DNA of 49,214 nt from Cruorifilaria tuberocauda (lineage: Eukaryota > Nematoda > Chromadorea > Rhabditida > Onchocercidae), in NCBI GenBank assembly GCA_013365365.1, contig JABVXU010000401.1, forward strand, positions 1 to 49,214. Direction: 5' to 3'. Position numbers and translations under genes: made by a program. Under the pieces are notes generated by a model that did not search any database, was not told the origin of the DNA, and saw only the letters and a list, made by a program, of their open reading frames with translations. Shown in pieces: positions 1-13,800 of this stretch (the stretch's first letter is position 1; each line of letters begins with the position of its first letter).

Positions 1-267
1 ATATTGTCAGAGTTAACTTGCAATGGAGAATATATTTGATGAACTTCGAAGAAAAGAATCATGAGGAAGTTTGACTATTTACTATCATAATCATCATAAT
101 CATGATAGGCACAGCCGTACACGGTGCAGAGGACGGATGAGAGCACAAGCATCGGTGATTTTATAATTTTAATAAATATTTTAGCCGAGTCATATAAATG
201 AAATCAGGAAAATTCTTCCGTTATGATAAATCAAATAGTCGTAAATCCTCGTATGCTTCGTTTTCAG

Positions 268-510
268 TGTGGAGCTTTTGCGACAGGCAGTTCGCAACGC
301 TGCGACAGGCAGTTCGCATCCATGCCTCCAGGATGCATAAGGTGGAAGGTAAGTACCTTAACACGGAATTCTTACTTACACGTCTGATCTGATCTAAGAA
401 TTCATCATTTCATTAATTGAATATATATATTACAGGTTTTTGTGTCCTTTGGGGCACGTGCTCCCGCTGTCAATCATTGTACTGAGCAGTTACCAGATAT
501 TAATTGTTGA
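268..510 (+). CDS. Possible 3' end of a small cysteine-rich protein (partial, not recognised)
   Basis: Two exons are suggested: 268-348 and 436-510, ending in TGA. They are separated by an 87-base intron with a good donor (GTAAGT) and acceptor (TTACAG). The first exon follows a TTTTCAG acceptor, so earlier exons may lie left of the window; alternatively the reading frame starts at an ATG at 223. The joined frame gives about 51 residues with five cysteines, the last one directly before the stop. I do not recognise the family. An 18-base direct repeat (279-296 and 301-318) falls in the first exon and is read in two different frames. The frame is short, so it may not be a gene at all. Confidence 0.35.
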
Positions 511-1653
511 TATGAGAGTTCAACTGAAACGAAATTGCGTATTCCGGATCGTAATCAAATGTAATCGCTTTAAAATGGAATGGATACGAGAATTTCCGGA
601 ATTGTTTTTCGTTTATTATCGAAATTCGTATTTAATTTTAGTGGTATCTATTTTTCTTTTTCATGTATTAATTTCAAATAGTTTGAAGACTTCATGAAAT
701 TCTGAATTTCTCAATCTTCACCTTTCGGTTTTCGAATTTCTGAGTTATCTTTTACACTTCCAACCAGAAAAATTTTTTCCCTCTTCAACCAGGCGATAAA
801 ATCAAATATGATCACTTCAGAAAGTGGCAAATTCAATGATTACAGCACGTGTGCCAGACGTGTGTTCCAGAAGTCTTTTTTGAGCGTTAACAATTTATAG
901 GATATTTTCAGGTTGAATATACTTTGAAAATTTGGAAAGTATTTTTATGGCATTTTTATAATTCTTTAAAGACCAGGTCAAGGTTAATGACTCCCTGCCC
1001 AGTATCTTCTAAATTCACCTCCAACCTAATTATTGGAGATAGCAAATAATTCAAGCTAATATTTCAACGAATGGGATTTTGCATTTTCACTCGCGCCTAA
1101 ACGTGGTTTAGGTGGTCTATTTTTCCTTCAAGAAAAACCGGGATTTTTGGGATAGCTAAATGCGAAGTGCGGAGTATAACTATTACATGAATTTACTAGG
1201 ATTTTTAAATTTCAAAAATTAGTTGAAAGAAATCTTAGTTTTTCCATATTATTAATATTCATCTATGGAGTGACTGAGCGAATAAGTTTTTTTAAAATGT
1301 TTAAACGAATAAATGTTTGGATTCATAATTTTTCTTCCATTTGCTGTTTATTTGTCAATCGAATATGTGCGATAGTTGTGAAATTATTGTATTGCATGCA
1401 AATATTGCAGCATAAGAGCCTGCAACTTCGATATTAGATTTGCAGCGTAAGCAGTAATGATAGCAGCATTATGATCTGAAATTTTAAAAATAGAAAAGGA
1501 AGTTTTAGAATAAACCAGTTAATTTTTGTTGAGAAGTTATGGATTGAGTTGTGAAATTTAATTGGAAACAAATATATGTACCTTACGGAGAGAAAAATAA
1601 ACATGGTAAATGAATCATTAAAACATTTATTGTCTGGTTTTTTCTTCTTTAGA
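511..1653. other. Gene-free stretch upstream of the NEPRO-like gene
   Basis: No convincing exon is seen here on either strand. The short open frames are AT-rich and lack coherent splice neighbours. The last bases before 1654 form a pyrimidine-rich acceptor (TTCTTTAG), probably a spliced-leader trans-splice site or the end of a 5' UTR intron for the next gene. Confidence 0.5.
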
Positions 1654-4624
1654 ATGGAGTCATTTGAAAGTTTGGAAGATGAGGCATTACTTGCAATGGT
1701 GGACAAATATTGCTCGCAACCAGTCCATAATGCTTTCGAATCAAATGCTAGAAAGTTCGATGCTACGGTTATTAATGAGAAAGTAAGATTGACATTGATT
1801 TTTAGTCTAATTTTGTTATTTCTTCAATAACTTAGGAGGTTGATAGATATTATAACGTGTTATCAGTACTGTCCGTGTATCTTTCTCTTTAAGCTAGAGA
1901 AGTCTAATCAGCAACATTTGTTAAACTAGTCAACACAACCAAGTTGATTAGACAAAATCTTTACTTTTAAAACGAAAGATTAATTCGAAAACTCTTTATC
2001 ATTGCATTTGAAATAATGTTGTTTTCCGAAATCATTTGCTTTAGGCGGTTATTGATAAACTGATCAATCTTTATCCCAATTCCGTTGCTCTACAATCTGT
2101 TGCAATACTTGATGCATTGATCTATAAAATGAGTGCTCCTTACAGGTTAATAAATTCTTGATCATTATGTAAATGAGAAACACTCTGGAAGTTGGAAGTT
2201 AATTTGTTCGTTTTTTGATTAAAAATATAAGAAATATCTAGTCTTTCATAAATAATAATATAAAACTGTGAATTTTTAGACATGCCAAGTTTTGGAGGTT
2301 CACTCGTCGGGTTTCAAAGGAGTTGAATAAGTTGAATGCTGTTAAACTCAAGAAATATTTGAAGAATATCTCAAAGGTATTTTCCTGTTTTCAAGAACAT
2401 GTCGTCTGTGACGCCTGTTTACTATCAGCTCAGTTGGTTATATGTGCTGTAACACTAGAAAGTTCTCTTCTCATTACTGATGGGGAATAAAATAGAGAAG
2501 CCATTGCTGAGAAAATAAGTATTAGATCTTCTTAATCGTAAACATTCTTTTCTTGAGCAGAACTGCTTTCAATCATAATATTGAAGTCAACGAACTAAAT
2601 AAACTAAATAAGTAGTGCTGCTTTTTAAAATGGCTTTTTTTTAATCCTTTTTTTCGTAATCCATTTCTTACTTTTCAAATAGTCATCATATAATCAATTT
2701 TATATTATTTTATTTCAGAAATCTCAAAAACCTAGAGTTGAATTCTTATATTTTTTTTATTAATATCATGAATATAGGATATGTTGAAATCAGAGATGCA
2801 TTATCGTTTGAATATTTGTGCAAAACGTTATATAGCAGCAACGCTGGTACACAGGGCAATTCGTATTTGTAGACTTCGAAAACTGTGTGAGCAGGCTGCT
2901 TTACACTGTCTTCAACATATAGAAACCGGGCATTTGGTATGTTTTCATAGAACGGATAGTGATACTGTAATTATATAAACGAAGTTAAATATTCGAAAGC
3001 AGCAACAAAGTTTTATTTCTTGTACGATGGAACTTTTAGCCGTCCATTTTTTTGAAGTTTCTCATTTAAATTATTAGTGTAATACCAAAGTTATTTTTGT
3101 CCTTGATTAAAAAAAAAAATTTAGTTTTTGTAATGCGGTTGCCGTTTTTTAGCTCCAGTCAAATTTATTATTGCTGGCACTGAATGCAGATGTTCATTAT
3201 GATCTTAAGAAGAATATGGCCAAGATAGTAGAATGTTACCGCTGCTTGCGGTCATTTCTTACCGATTGTAGGTATGATTTAGTATAAGTTTGCCATAAAA
3301 AAGTCTTGACAGCTTCATAAATCATTTTTGGGGCTAATACATCTAATGTAGTTTATAGTTTGAATCTTACCGTTCTTTTTCGATTAAGTTTTCTTTTTTC
3401 AGTTTGACGCGTGTCAGAAAGCTGTTGGAAGAAGCAAATAGTGAGTTTGAAAATAGCACATTTCGAATTTCATCACAAAATTCCTTTCGCTCCATTGCTG
3501 GAATATGTGGTATTGAGGAAAACGAATATGCCGATTTATTAGCTTCTACTGGTATACTAAGGGAGACTAAATGGTATTTTTCAGCTTTTAAATATGAAAC
3601 TGTAATAAAATCAACCGTTTTGCTTTCATTTATTCATTAATATTCACATAAATTATTCGAGCTTAAAAGCCACGTCAGAATTTTTTTTATTAATATCATG
3701 AATATTTTACACAGAGTCGATGGGTTGGATGAATAACTAAAGATTTTTTATTCGGTGCAGAGAATGAATCTTATTTTGAATCAGCGGCAAACGATGAACA
3801 TCGCCATTATCGATATAATGTCAGTTTAGTTTACGAAGTATGTAAAAAAGGCAAAATTCCTTTCAAAGTTTATTGTTAGATATTTGATATAATTTCACGT
3901 GTTTGTTGTATAAATATTATTTTTAAAATTTTCGAAGTTTTGTTTTTCGTGTATTGAAGCACTTTCATTGTAAAGTAAATTAGTATTTAAATATATTTAT
4001 TCAGAACTGAATTTGGTTAGTGGAGGGTACATGTTTACATTTCAGAATTAAAGGTGAATTAAATTATGTACTGAGGGCAAAGAAAGTGCCCCTACAGAGT
4101 TGTATTGGGTTTTTACTTTGGGTCAGAATACGGCAGAGTAAAAATTGACATTTCATCGTATTGAATTTTGACACAAATAAGGAATCAATGATCCATGTTT
4201 GATATGGTCAAAAGAGACGAACTACCAGGGATATAAAGAATAGTTAACACTATTTTAATAGGTTTCAAATTTGGGACTGCTTCAGAAGATGTCAACATAT
4301 CATGAAGAAAACTATAACCATCATTTCAGTAGTCATCTCAGCAGTCATATCTCCACTTCTGTAAGTTTTTTGATAGGTGTTAATTTCAATCGGTCAACTA
4401 TTATTTTTCATATCTTCCTATGGGATTAGGTAGAAAGGACAGCTAAGTTTAAGAATAGTTTTCAAGTACAAGTTATATTGCAATGCGTGCATTGCGTGCA
4501 TGTGCTCTAATTTTATTCATAATTGATTATGTGTAAATTTGCTCAGAAAACTGATGTATATTGTTTACAGCAACAAAATAATCCTGCTGTAATCAGCGTG
4601 TTTCCGAGGTCGGTCTATAATTAG
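1654..4624 (+). CDS. NEPRO-like (DUF4477-type) nucleolar protein, putative
   Basis: Nine exons join in phase: 1654-1782, 2045-2145, 2280-2376, 2778-2936, 3153-3271, 3403-3551, 3761-3837, 4262-4360 and 4571-4624. Together they make 984 bases, or 327 residues plus TAG. The start ATG lies one base behind a TTCTTTAG acceptor, which favours it over an in-frame ATG at 1576. The protein is helical and basic. A first block (residues about 45-110) runs from a leucine-rich helix into an Arg/Lys-rich segment (FWRFTRRVSKELNKL). A second block (about 110-200) is rich in Arg, Cys and Leu. This pattern resembles the N-terminal domain of human NEPRO, a nucleolar protein linked to RNA processing, though the worm protein is shorter. 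The C-terminal third is low-complexity, with His and Ser. The exon chain is well supported; the family name rests on resemblance alone. The SPT gene follows closely on the same strand, so an operon is possible. Confidence 0.75.
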
Positions 4625-4805
4625 GCTTATGCATATTCATCCAGTAGTTGTAGCGTGCGAAATTTAGAATTATTGTGGTCTTGAAGATGAACCATTGCTG
4701 TATTTCATGAAAAGAAAAAGTCACTTAAGTAGTAACGTTGATCTCACATATTTTCAAATTCGGAATTGATCAAATGATAACTGAAATATTTTCCTTTCAT
4801 TACAG

Positions 4806-7800
4806 AGTTACAAACAGTTAATCACCGAAAGTATAATACTGTCTATAGTCATTTACGGTGTAATTGTTTTGAAATTTCGCAATCGACAGCATACATGGCT
4901 AACTGAACAGGCAATTTTTTCTCTGTTTAAAAATCTTTTGTAGGCTAAATATTGATTTCGCTACGTTTCAAGATAATATACGATTAAAGTATTATAGCAG
5001 AAAGAACAGATAATCGAAGAATGGAAACCAGAGCCGTTAGTACCAGAAATTCCTGCGGAACATTCAGCCCTACAGACACATTATTTTTATGGGTTGGATA
5101 TTTTTTTTTCAATCAAATATAAACTGTAGTGGAATATGAATTCATAATTCTATCATTTAAAGAGTCTTTATTCGACATTAGCTATTTATGGGGTTTATTT
5201 ATTATGTGTAGTACCACAGGAACTTATTTGCAGGAAAGTGAGCAAATTTGTCATCTATGATGCTAAGAAATATTTGAATTTGGCAACAACAAATTTTTTG
5301 GGACTCATCGGAGATAAAACAATTGAGGTAATTGGCAATGCCAGTTTTGCAATGAAGTGGAAAATAGCGCCAGATTACTTTTGTCATCATGCGATTGAAA
5401 ACAGCTAATAGAGTGTTTACTTGAATGTTTCATTATTTTGCAGAATGAGGCAAAACAAGCCATTTCGAGATATGGCGTTGGTTCATGTGGACCACGGCAT
5501 TTTTATGGTACAGTGGATGTACATCTTGCATTGGAGAAACAACTTGCCGATTTCTTAGGATGTGAGGAAGCGGTACTCTATAGTTACGGTTTCATAACGA
5601 TTTCTAGTGCTATACCAGCATATGCAAAAAAAGGGGACGTCATTTTTGCAGACAAAGGTAATCTTTTATAGCTGTAAACAGTTTTGTTCCTTTTAGCTAT
5701 TCTCCACATTCCTTAATATAGTAACACTTATCTTTGTATCAGGATTTAAAGTTGAAATCAAATCCGCTTTGTAAGTTTTGGCTTTATTTTAGAAAATTCC
5801 TTTGATTGAATGGTTAGAAATAAATGTTAGAGCTTTCTAAAATATGTTAATGCATGCTTTGAAGAAACTAGGAAAAAATATTGGCCGTTGGCCAAAGCGA
5901 ACTTTCAGAATTATCGGTAATCTAATCATTTTAAAGCACTTATTATGCTAATTCTTGTTGATAGGCTAGTGGGAATAAGCTGTTACCATTTACACTTCAA
6001 TTGAATTTTAGATTATAATGGTCTAATTGATTTGATAACTTCTTGACATTTAGGAGTGAATTTTGCAATACAAGAGGGACTGAAAGCATCTAGAAGTCGT
6101 ATTGAGTGGTTCAATCATAACGACATCAATGATCTGGAGAGGTTATTAATGAAACAGGCTGAGCGCGACCGTAAGGTATATAATTCAGTTTATCTCAAAA
6201 ATACTGAAACTGTTGTACCGAACTTTGACACCTTTTTTGTATTTTTGTGGCATTTATTTCCAATTTCACATCTTTTTTATTACAGTTTCCAAAGTTGGCA
6301 TCGAAAACAAGACGATTTATGGTAATTGAAGGACTTTATATGAATACTGGTGATCTATGCCCGTTGCCTGAACTTATGGCTCTAAAATGGAAGTATAAAG
6401 TACGCATCTTCATCGATGAGTCATTGTCCATTGGTGTTATTGGTAGAACGGGAAGAGGTCAGCTTATTTCCTTCTCAACAAATAATAATGTAAAATATTT
6501 TCAACAAAAGGACTTTTCATTTTAATTTCCTTTAACCGATTTGTTTTCTAAAAAGTGTAAATCAAAATAGCATAAGTAAAAAGGGCATAAAATTTGCGAA
6601 ATATTAGGAAAACTTTTAGTAGAAAAATCCATTCAGTTGTAATCTCTCAGTTATTTCGACTATCAAGAATTGTATAAGAATACAGATGAGCATTTAATGA
6701 AGTTGGAAAAATTTTTACCAGTATGAGTGCTGGCAATAAGCGTGCCCTATTATGTAGAACTAAAATAAAACATAAGATCACAAATTACTTCCAAATGCGA
6801 AAATATAAAAAAACATTGTACAGTACATCTTAGCAAACGAAGTGAATGCACTTCTATAATCCCTAAAATAGTGTTTATAACCTAAGTTAGATACATTAAT
6901 TGTAAAAAGTGAATGTTTGAATTAAAAAGGTTTATTAACAACAAATAATATGAAAATGTATTTTAAATCAATGCTATAAGATTCGAAGATAACGAGCTTA
7001 TTATATCCACAAAGCTCATATTCTACTCCATGAAGTTACTGCATAACTTCATGAAAATCCGATTTGAACTGAAAAGGTTCACTAAGTTTTTCTACTCGGA
7101 TTTCTAAATAATTTTAAAGTAGAATATATTGAACATTACTGTATATACATTACTGTATATAACATTACTGTATGGTGCACATATGCGTGTATGTGTGTAC
7201 ATGTGTGTATGTATGTTTCTGCGTTTCTATGTGCGATGTTTTTGTGAGAAATTTGTCAATTAAAATATTAATTAAGGGTTGTCATGATCAGATTATATTC
7301 TCATTGACCAGTAATAAAACTGACATTGTTGTTAATAAAACAAAAGTAAGGTAAATAGTGGTTATGCTTGTAGTACTCCAAGCAGTGTTATCCTTCGGTT
7401 TATCTTTAAATGATAATAGTTTCCCGTAGGTAACCAGTAGATCTAGTGCTACTCCATTCGTCCAACCAAAGCCATCCTAAAAATTGTTTTATGTGGCATT
7501 TGTTTATTTACACATATTAATTTTGTCTATTTTTTAATTAAATTGAGTGAAGGCTTTTCAAACAAAAAAGGAAAAACAAACTGTCATTTTGACCTTCACT
7601 TTCTAGAAAATCGATCGAAATGATTCGTATTTATTTTCGAGAAATAATTTACTTTAAAGAGTTTATTTTTACTTTCAAACAAACAAATTTTTTAACCTGT
7701 GTCTCATATTCACCACCTTCAGCTTTCTTTTCGTATCGCTTGGTAACATCATATTTCTCCCACATTTTGCCATCTTTCAAATAACCTTGATAATTAATGT

Positions 7801-10800
7801 CGATCCATTTTTTTGCGATATCGAAGGCTTTTTGTTGCATCCTACAATATTTATTTTATTGATTCATATATATAATGAATATCTTCAATTAACAATTCTG
7901 AATGCAATTCTAGCATGAAATAAGAATTAGACTTCTTTGAAATATGGCAGGACAACATATCACCCAAATATTTCAAGTAAATCTATGAAGATACTAGATT
8001 TAGACCTCATAATATAAATTGTCAAATGTGTCGTTCAACATGACAATAATCTCATGAAATATAATGTGATATGCTCTCCCGTAAGATGAGAAACCAGTAG
8101 AAACCGTATAAGTATGGCAACATGAATGAGAATGTTCATGTTTCTTTTCAATTGTTTTATGAAATTAGAAAGTGCAATATCTTAGTAACATGTCTGTAAT
8201 CGTATACCTGTAGTAAATAGATTTTCGTAATCCTTCGATAATCATGTGATTCACATTTGCCCATCCATTTGGATAGTCCCATTGTTGATTTGTTTCTTTA
8301 ACCAAACTAAAGATTTCACCAGCGGTTTTAAATTTCAGGTATTGATTTAATTAAAATTGGTTTCTCATCAATTTACTTAATTTTTAAATATTGATCTTCA
8401 CTTCGATATCTAAGTATAATATTAACAAATAGTTGTGTAAAAGAGATTATATCTTTTTAGCGTAGTCATGATTTAATTTAATTATACCTGATAGGAACTC
8501 CATAGGGAAAGTTTAAAATTCCACTGCGTTGTAATGTATTGAGTACATCACTGATCATTCTAGTATTTAATCGGCGGTAGCATTCAGCAAATAATGGTAT
8601 TGCAATGGAAGGATATGCTTCGTAGTTACGCTTACCACTTCGTATATTCACATCAAACCATGCCCGTTCTTTTTTATCATAAAATACATCAGTAAATGTG
8701 TCTATGAAAATATGTCGTTCTTTGTTTAGCTCATCTCGACGTGTTAGATTTCCTGCAAAATATTTGAAATCAATACTTGAAAAGTGATTTTTGAACAGTT
8801 TTTTATCATACGAAAGCAAACAAAAATGCTTATTGTACAAATGTGAAATGTTTTAAGATTTAAATAGTGATCTTTAAATTATTGATTTCTGCTTAAATTT
8901 TATTTAACATGATTTTCTGGAGTTTAAAATATCAGAAAAACGAACCGAGATGACCATGTATATGTGACAGAATAGCCATATTCCAGCACATGAATGCATT
9001 CAGATCAACCGGTGCAATATTTGATGTTTCACAGGTTTCTAGTGTTTTGCGATCAGCAAACCAACGGCTACTGAAATCCCATCCTGATTCGGCTGCACTT
9101 GCTATATCACGCCATAGGACACGCTTTTTTGATGGTACTACATTCTGAGCTGTTAGATAGTCTTCACGATATGATTCTGGTCTAGAGAAGTGTAGAAATT
9201 TAATAACTTATACTGTATTTTCTTCATGTAACAATTTTCAGTTCCAAATTCATATGGAATGATGAAATTTTTATATTTTTGAAACTAGTAAATTAATATC
9301 ATTTGTGATTTCATGAAGTAGTTAGAAAGGACACTGTCAATAACGAGTCTTCTATACTCATTGAATATTTTTCATATAAAATCAAATTGTAAACTTGAGA
9401 AGTTATGTAGTTAATCATCTAGATAACTACATGTTAAACAGTACATTATGACTATTTTCATAATATTACCTAAGTAAAAATCAGGTTATTAATATGATGA
9501 ATTATTAAGTAAATAAATATTGATGGGAAAGTAAGATCTTTTTTAATAGAAATGATTATTTCCAAATTATAAAATTTACCAGATACAGAATAAAGCTGTT
9601 AAGTGATGAAGGAATAATAAGATGTAAAAGAACGACTCATTTCTTACCTTGGTGCGTTACTGTCAGCTCGATAACGGAATACTGTATAGTTTCGACCATT
9701 CTTTCGAATTGTTATTGTACGCCTTGTCTTCCAAAAATATAGTTCCTGAAATTATTGATAGGATTAACAAATTCATTAAGAGCGTTTAGATTTTTTTATT
9801 TCTTAAAACAATCAGTATAAAAAATTACTATTTTATTCCATATATTTTCGAGTAATAAGTTATTTTTCGACTAAGTCGAAAGTTAATTTTGAGGAAAATC
9901 TATGAGTGCAGCCCTTCACATCTTCTGAAGTGTTCCAATCGTTCCAGTCATTACTGCATCTCTGTAAAATTTATATAATTCTAATTGTAATTAGATTTAC
10001 CTTTTCCATAGCTTCAATTACTGAGATTAAGAAATCATCTTCCTTTGTAGCTGTATAATATTCGTAAACCATTGGAATAAATAGCGGTGGTTGTGATCGG
10101 CGTAAATAATAGATTCGTCCGCCATTCGGAATAAAACCAAATTTATTTATAAGATAAGCGAAATTTTCAATCATTCGACGAGTAGTATTTTGCATACCTG
10201 AGAGTAGAGTGCAAATATCAGATGCATTTTATACATTTAATGTTTATTTAATAAATTTTAGTTTAAATTATAATTTACATGGGATTTATGTTTCGAAATG
10301 TGTCAGAGTATATTTTAATGAGAAGTAATATGTAAGATGTTAAGTATCATTACTAATTAATTTCGCCTCTCTTATTTACATTCAACGAAAATGGTAACGA
10401 GATGAGGATAGAACACAGAAGTTATGATTAAAATTAAAATCGATTAGAGGAGTGTATAATGTTTCAGCAATAGCTTATCAATTTACTAATAATGAAAGCT
10501 ATCAGCTTACCTGATGCCAAAAGTCCTTTGATAATCCAATAAGCATCCCAATAGTAGTATTCACGGAAACGTCCACCCGGCACTATGAATTCATTCGGTA
10601 CGTAAATTAGCGAATGTCGTTGTGGCTGTTCTTTGACCTAAAAAATGATTTTGTCGTTGTTCGAATCACAAGTGAATTACTGCTGAAAGCTCCCGAAAAT
10701 GTGTTGGAATTTTGCATTGAATATACCAACTTTTGAATCAACTAAGTAACTAGAAATATTTGCAACTTTCTACCCATCTGACAACGCTCAGAGAAATAGC

Positions 10801-13800
10801 GTTATAGAATACAACAGAATCTTTTTGGTGAAAAAGAAATAACAGGATTATGTAAACTTTTCAAGTTTGGACTTATAACCTATTTTCAATCTTTTTTAAA
10901 TAAAATAACTTGCTTCTTTTTTTACAGTTCTACATAAATTTTTCCATATGTAATTAATTTGGAGTGCGAATTGTCGTAAAGCGCTATTTTCAATAGTAAG
11001 TAGTAGTTCAGGTTGCTCCTTCCAATCCGACAATTCACAGCTGTAATATAATCGGCTGTCAAAAAATTTTGTTTACTTTGGACAAATCGTTTTAAACATT
11101 TGAAATTTTTTAATGCAACGAAAAAATATGAAATGAAAATGCTAGGAGAAGTGAATCTTTTTTCTTTATTGCGTATTCTGTGACGTTGTTAGGATGAAAA
11201 AAGTGAACTTGCTTACTCATCGAGCTCTTCTCCTTCGGCGCCAAAATTATCCTCAATAAATTGTTCTACTTCTTCACGATTCTCTTCTTTGATTTCTTTT
11301 GAGAAACGTCTTTGAAAATCGGCAATCACCTCATCTGGGTCTTTTTTCAACGGCTTATCAACGAATGTTTTGGAATCTTTGTAGATGCCTAACATCATCA
11401 CTACATGCAGTATATCTCCATAACAATAAATCTCTGCTGCATCTGAATGATTTTTGTTACAGCCAAATTCTGGTGTTTGAAATTTTGAACCTAAAATATC
11501 ATCTTGATTCAAGATGATTCTATCCTTTGATTCTACTCCAGCTGTCGTATTAGTATCATTATCATCATCATCAGTTGTTGTCATCATTTCAAGTTGATCG
11601 AGAAGTATATTTGTTATTTTTATCGTATCATTCCTTGTGATATTGTTTGCTCGTCGTTTCACACGTTTCGTAACATAATATCCATCGCTAAATAATTTCT
11701 CACTACATTCACTATCAATGATGAGCAATTGTATGAAGAAGATGTAAGATATTATGAATATTGATGAACGCATTTGATCTGAAATTTATTTTTAGTAAAT
11801 TTCACTTTATTCGATATGAAAAGCATTTGATTTTTAGTGGAGAATTTTGGTTGACAAATAGATTATCAGAATGCATAATTAGATATGATTAATAATGAAA
11901 TATTTTCTACTAACATTTCATTTATGTGAAAGCTATTAATAACTCCTGACTTTTAGTGTTTAATAATGATAATAATGAATAGTGCTATTATGACGTTGTT
12001 TCACATTTTATTACACTGTATTCTATTTCCAATCATTTCCCGAATTCCTGTCTCAGAAACTAGAAATAAAAAATCTTTCGGAGAACTGACGTAAAAAAAG
12101 AAAATGATTAAAATAAAAGAAGTTGCATAAAAATACGAAATGAAACAGCATAAGAGAGTTTTTTAGTACGATAAGTAAAAAGTATGAAATAATTATTTTT
12201 CGAATATTTTATATTTAAAACCTTAACTTTTTAGATAGTCGAACTTAAATTATGAAATGTGTAAAGGATGGTTGGTTTTTATATGGTTAAGATAACGTTA
12301 AAGTAAAAATATTTTAGCGTATCATTTTACAAATATAGCAGAGCAATTCTCTTTTTTTTTTGTTTTGATATTTTAAGATTAAAAAAAACTACACTGTTGA
12401 TTGAAGGGAAAACAAAAAGAAAGCAAATTTGAATTGAGTAATTATATCGCTAATATATGTTAATGTTTTGCTACCGACATCATGAAGTTAACAAATACGG
12501 TAAAAATCGAGCAAATATACGCCAAATTTGTAAGCACAGATTCTGAGATTAACTGAATTCAAAGTAAATTTATTATTAAATTAGTCTAAATTGAACTAAT
12601 ATTACTTGAGCATCTAGGAGTTCTGAAAGTTAAATAAATATTAAGAAATTAAAATGGTGAAGGTTTCCGTCCCCTTTTATCATTATACATTTTCTCTAAA
12701 TAGAAATGATATTGATTTTTTGACTGGTAAAGTGCATATTTTTTATAAATATATATTGTATTGACATAAATTTTTTCATGTTAGGAATAAAGAATGAGAA
12801 AAAGATAATGTTTACTAAATTTATCTAATTTTTTAAAGAAAACAATATCACCGATAAAAAGATGAATATTTACAATAGATTACTTGTAATAGCAATAAAT
12901 AATTACCAAACTAAGACTTTGACAGGGAGTAGATGATTTCCTTATTATTTTGTATTTCTAACAGTCCTACGATTATTACTATTATTATTATTATTATCAT
13001 TATTATCATTTGTCATGCAACAAATTTGTTGTTACAAGACATAGAAGAAACAGAACTAAAATTCGACTGGAATTCAGACATAAAAAACAGAGCTTAAATT
13101 CGAAAGAAATTCAATAACTTGATGATTTTAAGTTTGACATGTGTCACTTTTCATTTGATATTTCCTTACTTATTTCGCAATGTTGTGTTTTTAATAAGTG
13201 AATCAATAATATTAATTGAACTTAATAACGTATATAAATTATTTTTTTTAGCAAATGAAGAAAAAAGTAATGCTTGTTACGGGCAATAAAGTACACACAA
13301 TCTTTGTGACTAATTAATCACTAAAAAAACAATTTGAGTAAACTAGTCATTGTACCTGTTAATAGAATGATCACTGGAGTGCATTGAAAATTAATTCTCG
13401 GCTAATGAGTGATATCCAATTTCAAGTTAAGCATAAATGTTAGTATTGGTAATTTATTGGTAAATCACGTAGGATGCAGTTTCTAAAATTCCAAAAATAA
13501 TTATTTCTTAGCTATTTGTTTTCTTATTATCGTAATAAAATTTGATAAAATGATTCGGTAAATTAATTATAAATTTACTTTTTTATTTGTCATTATCATT
13601 TTTTAAAGCGGAAATCATCAGGGTCTTATTTTTTAAAGCGGAAATCAATCTTTAAGTATGTGAGACAGTGCAGTTATTGACTGTTTGAGATGAAATTTGT
13701 GTGGAATTTTAAAAAACGATTAAGATTATATATGTTCAAACCATTTGATTAGAAAAACTAATACTTATGAAATGTGATAGATTCAGTTTAGTTTATTTAT

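Noticed and set aside
3552..3640. Continuation of the sixth NEPRO-like exon to 3573 or 3640
   Set aside because: The donor at 3574 leads to an immediate stop with either downstream acceptor; the donor at 3552 keeps the frame through all remaining exons.
7172..7354. Plus-strand open frame with a Val/Cys/Tyr run
   Set aside because: Caused by a GTGTATGT-type simple repeat inside the SPTLC1 intron and partly antisense to the last trehalase exon.
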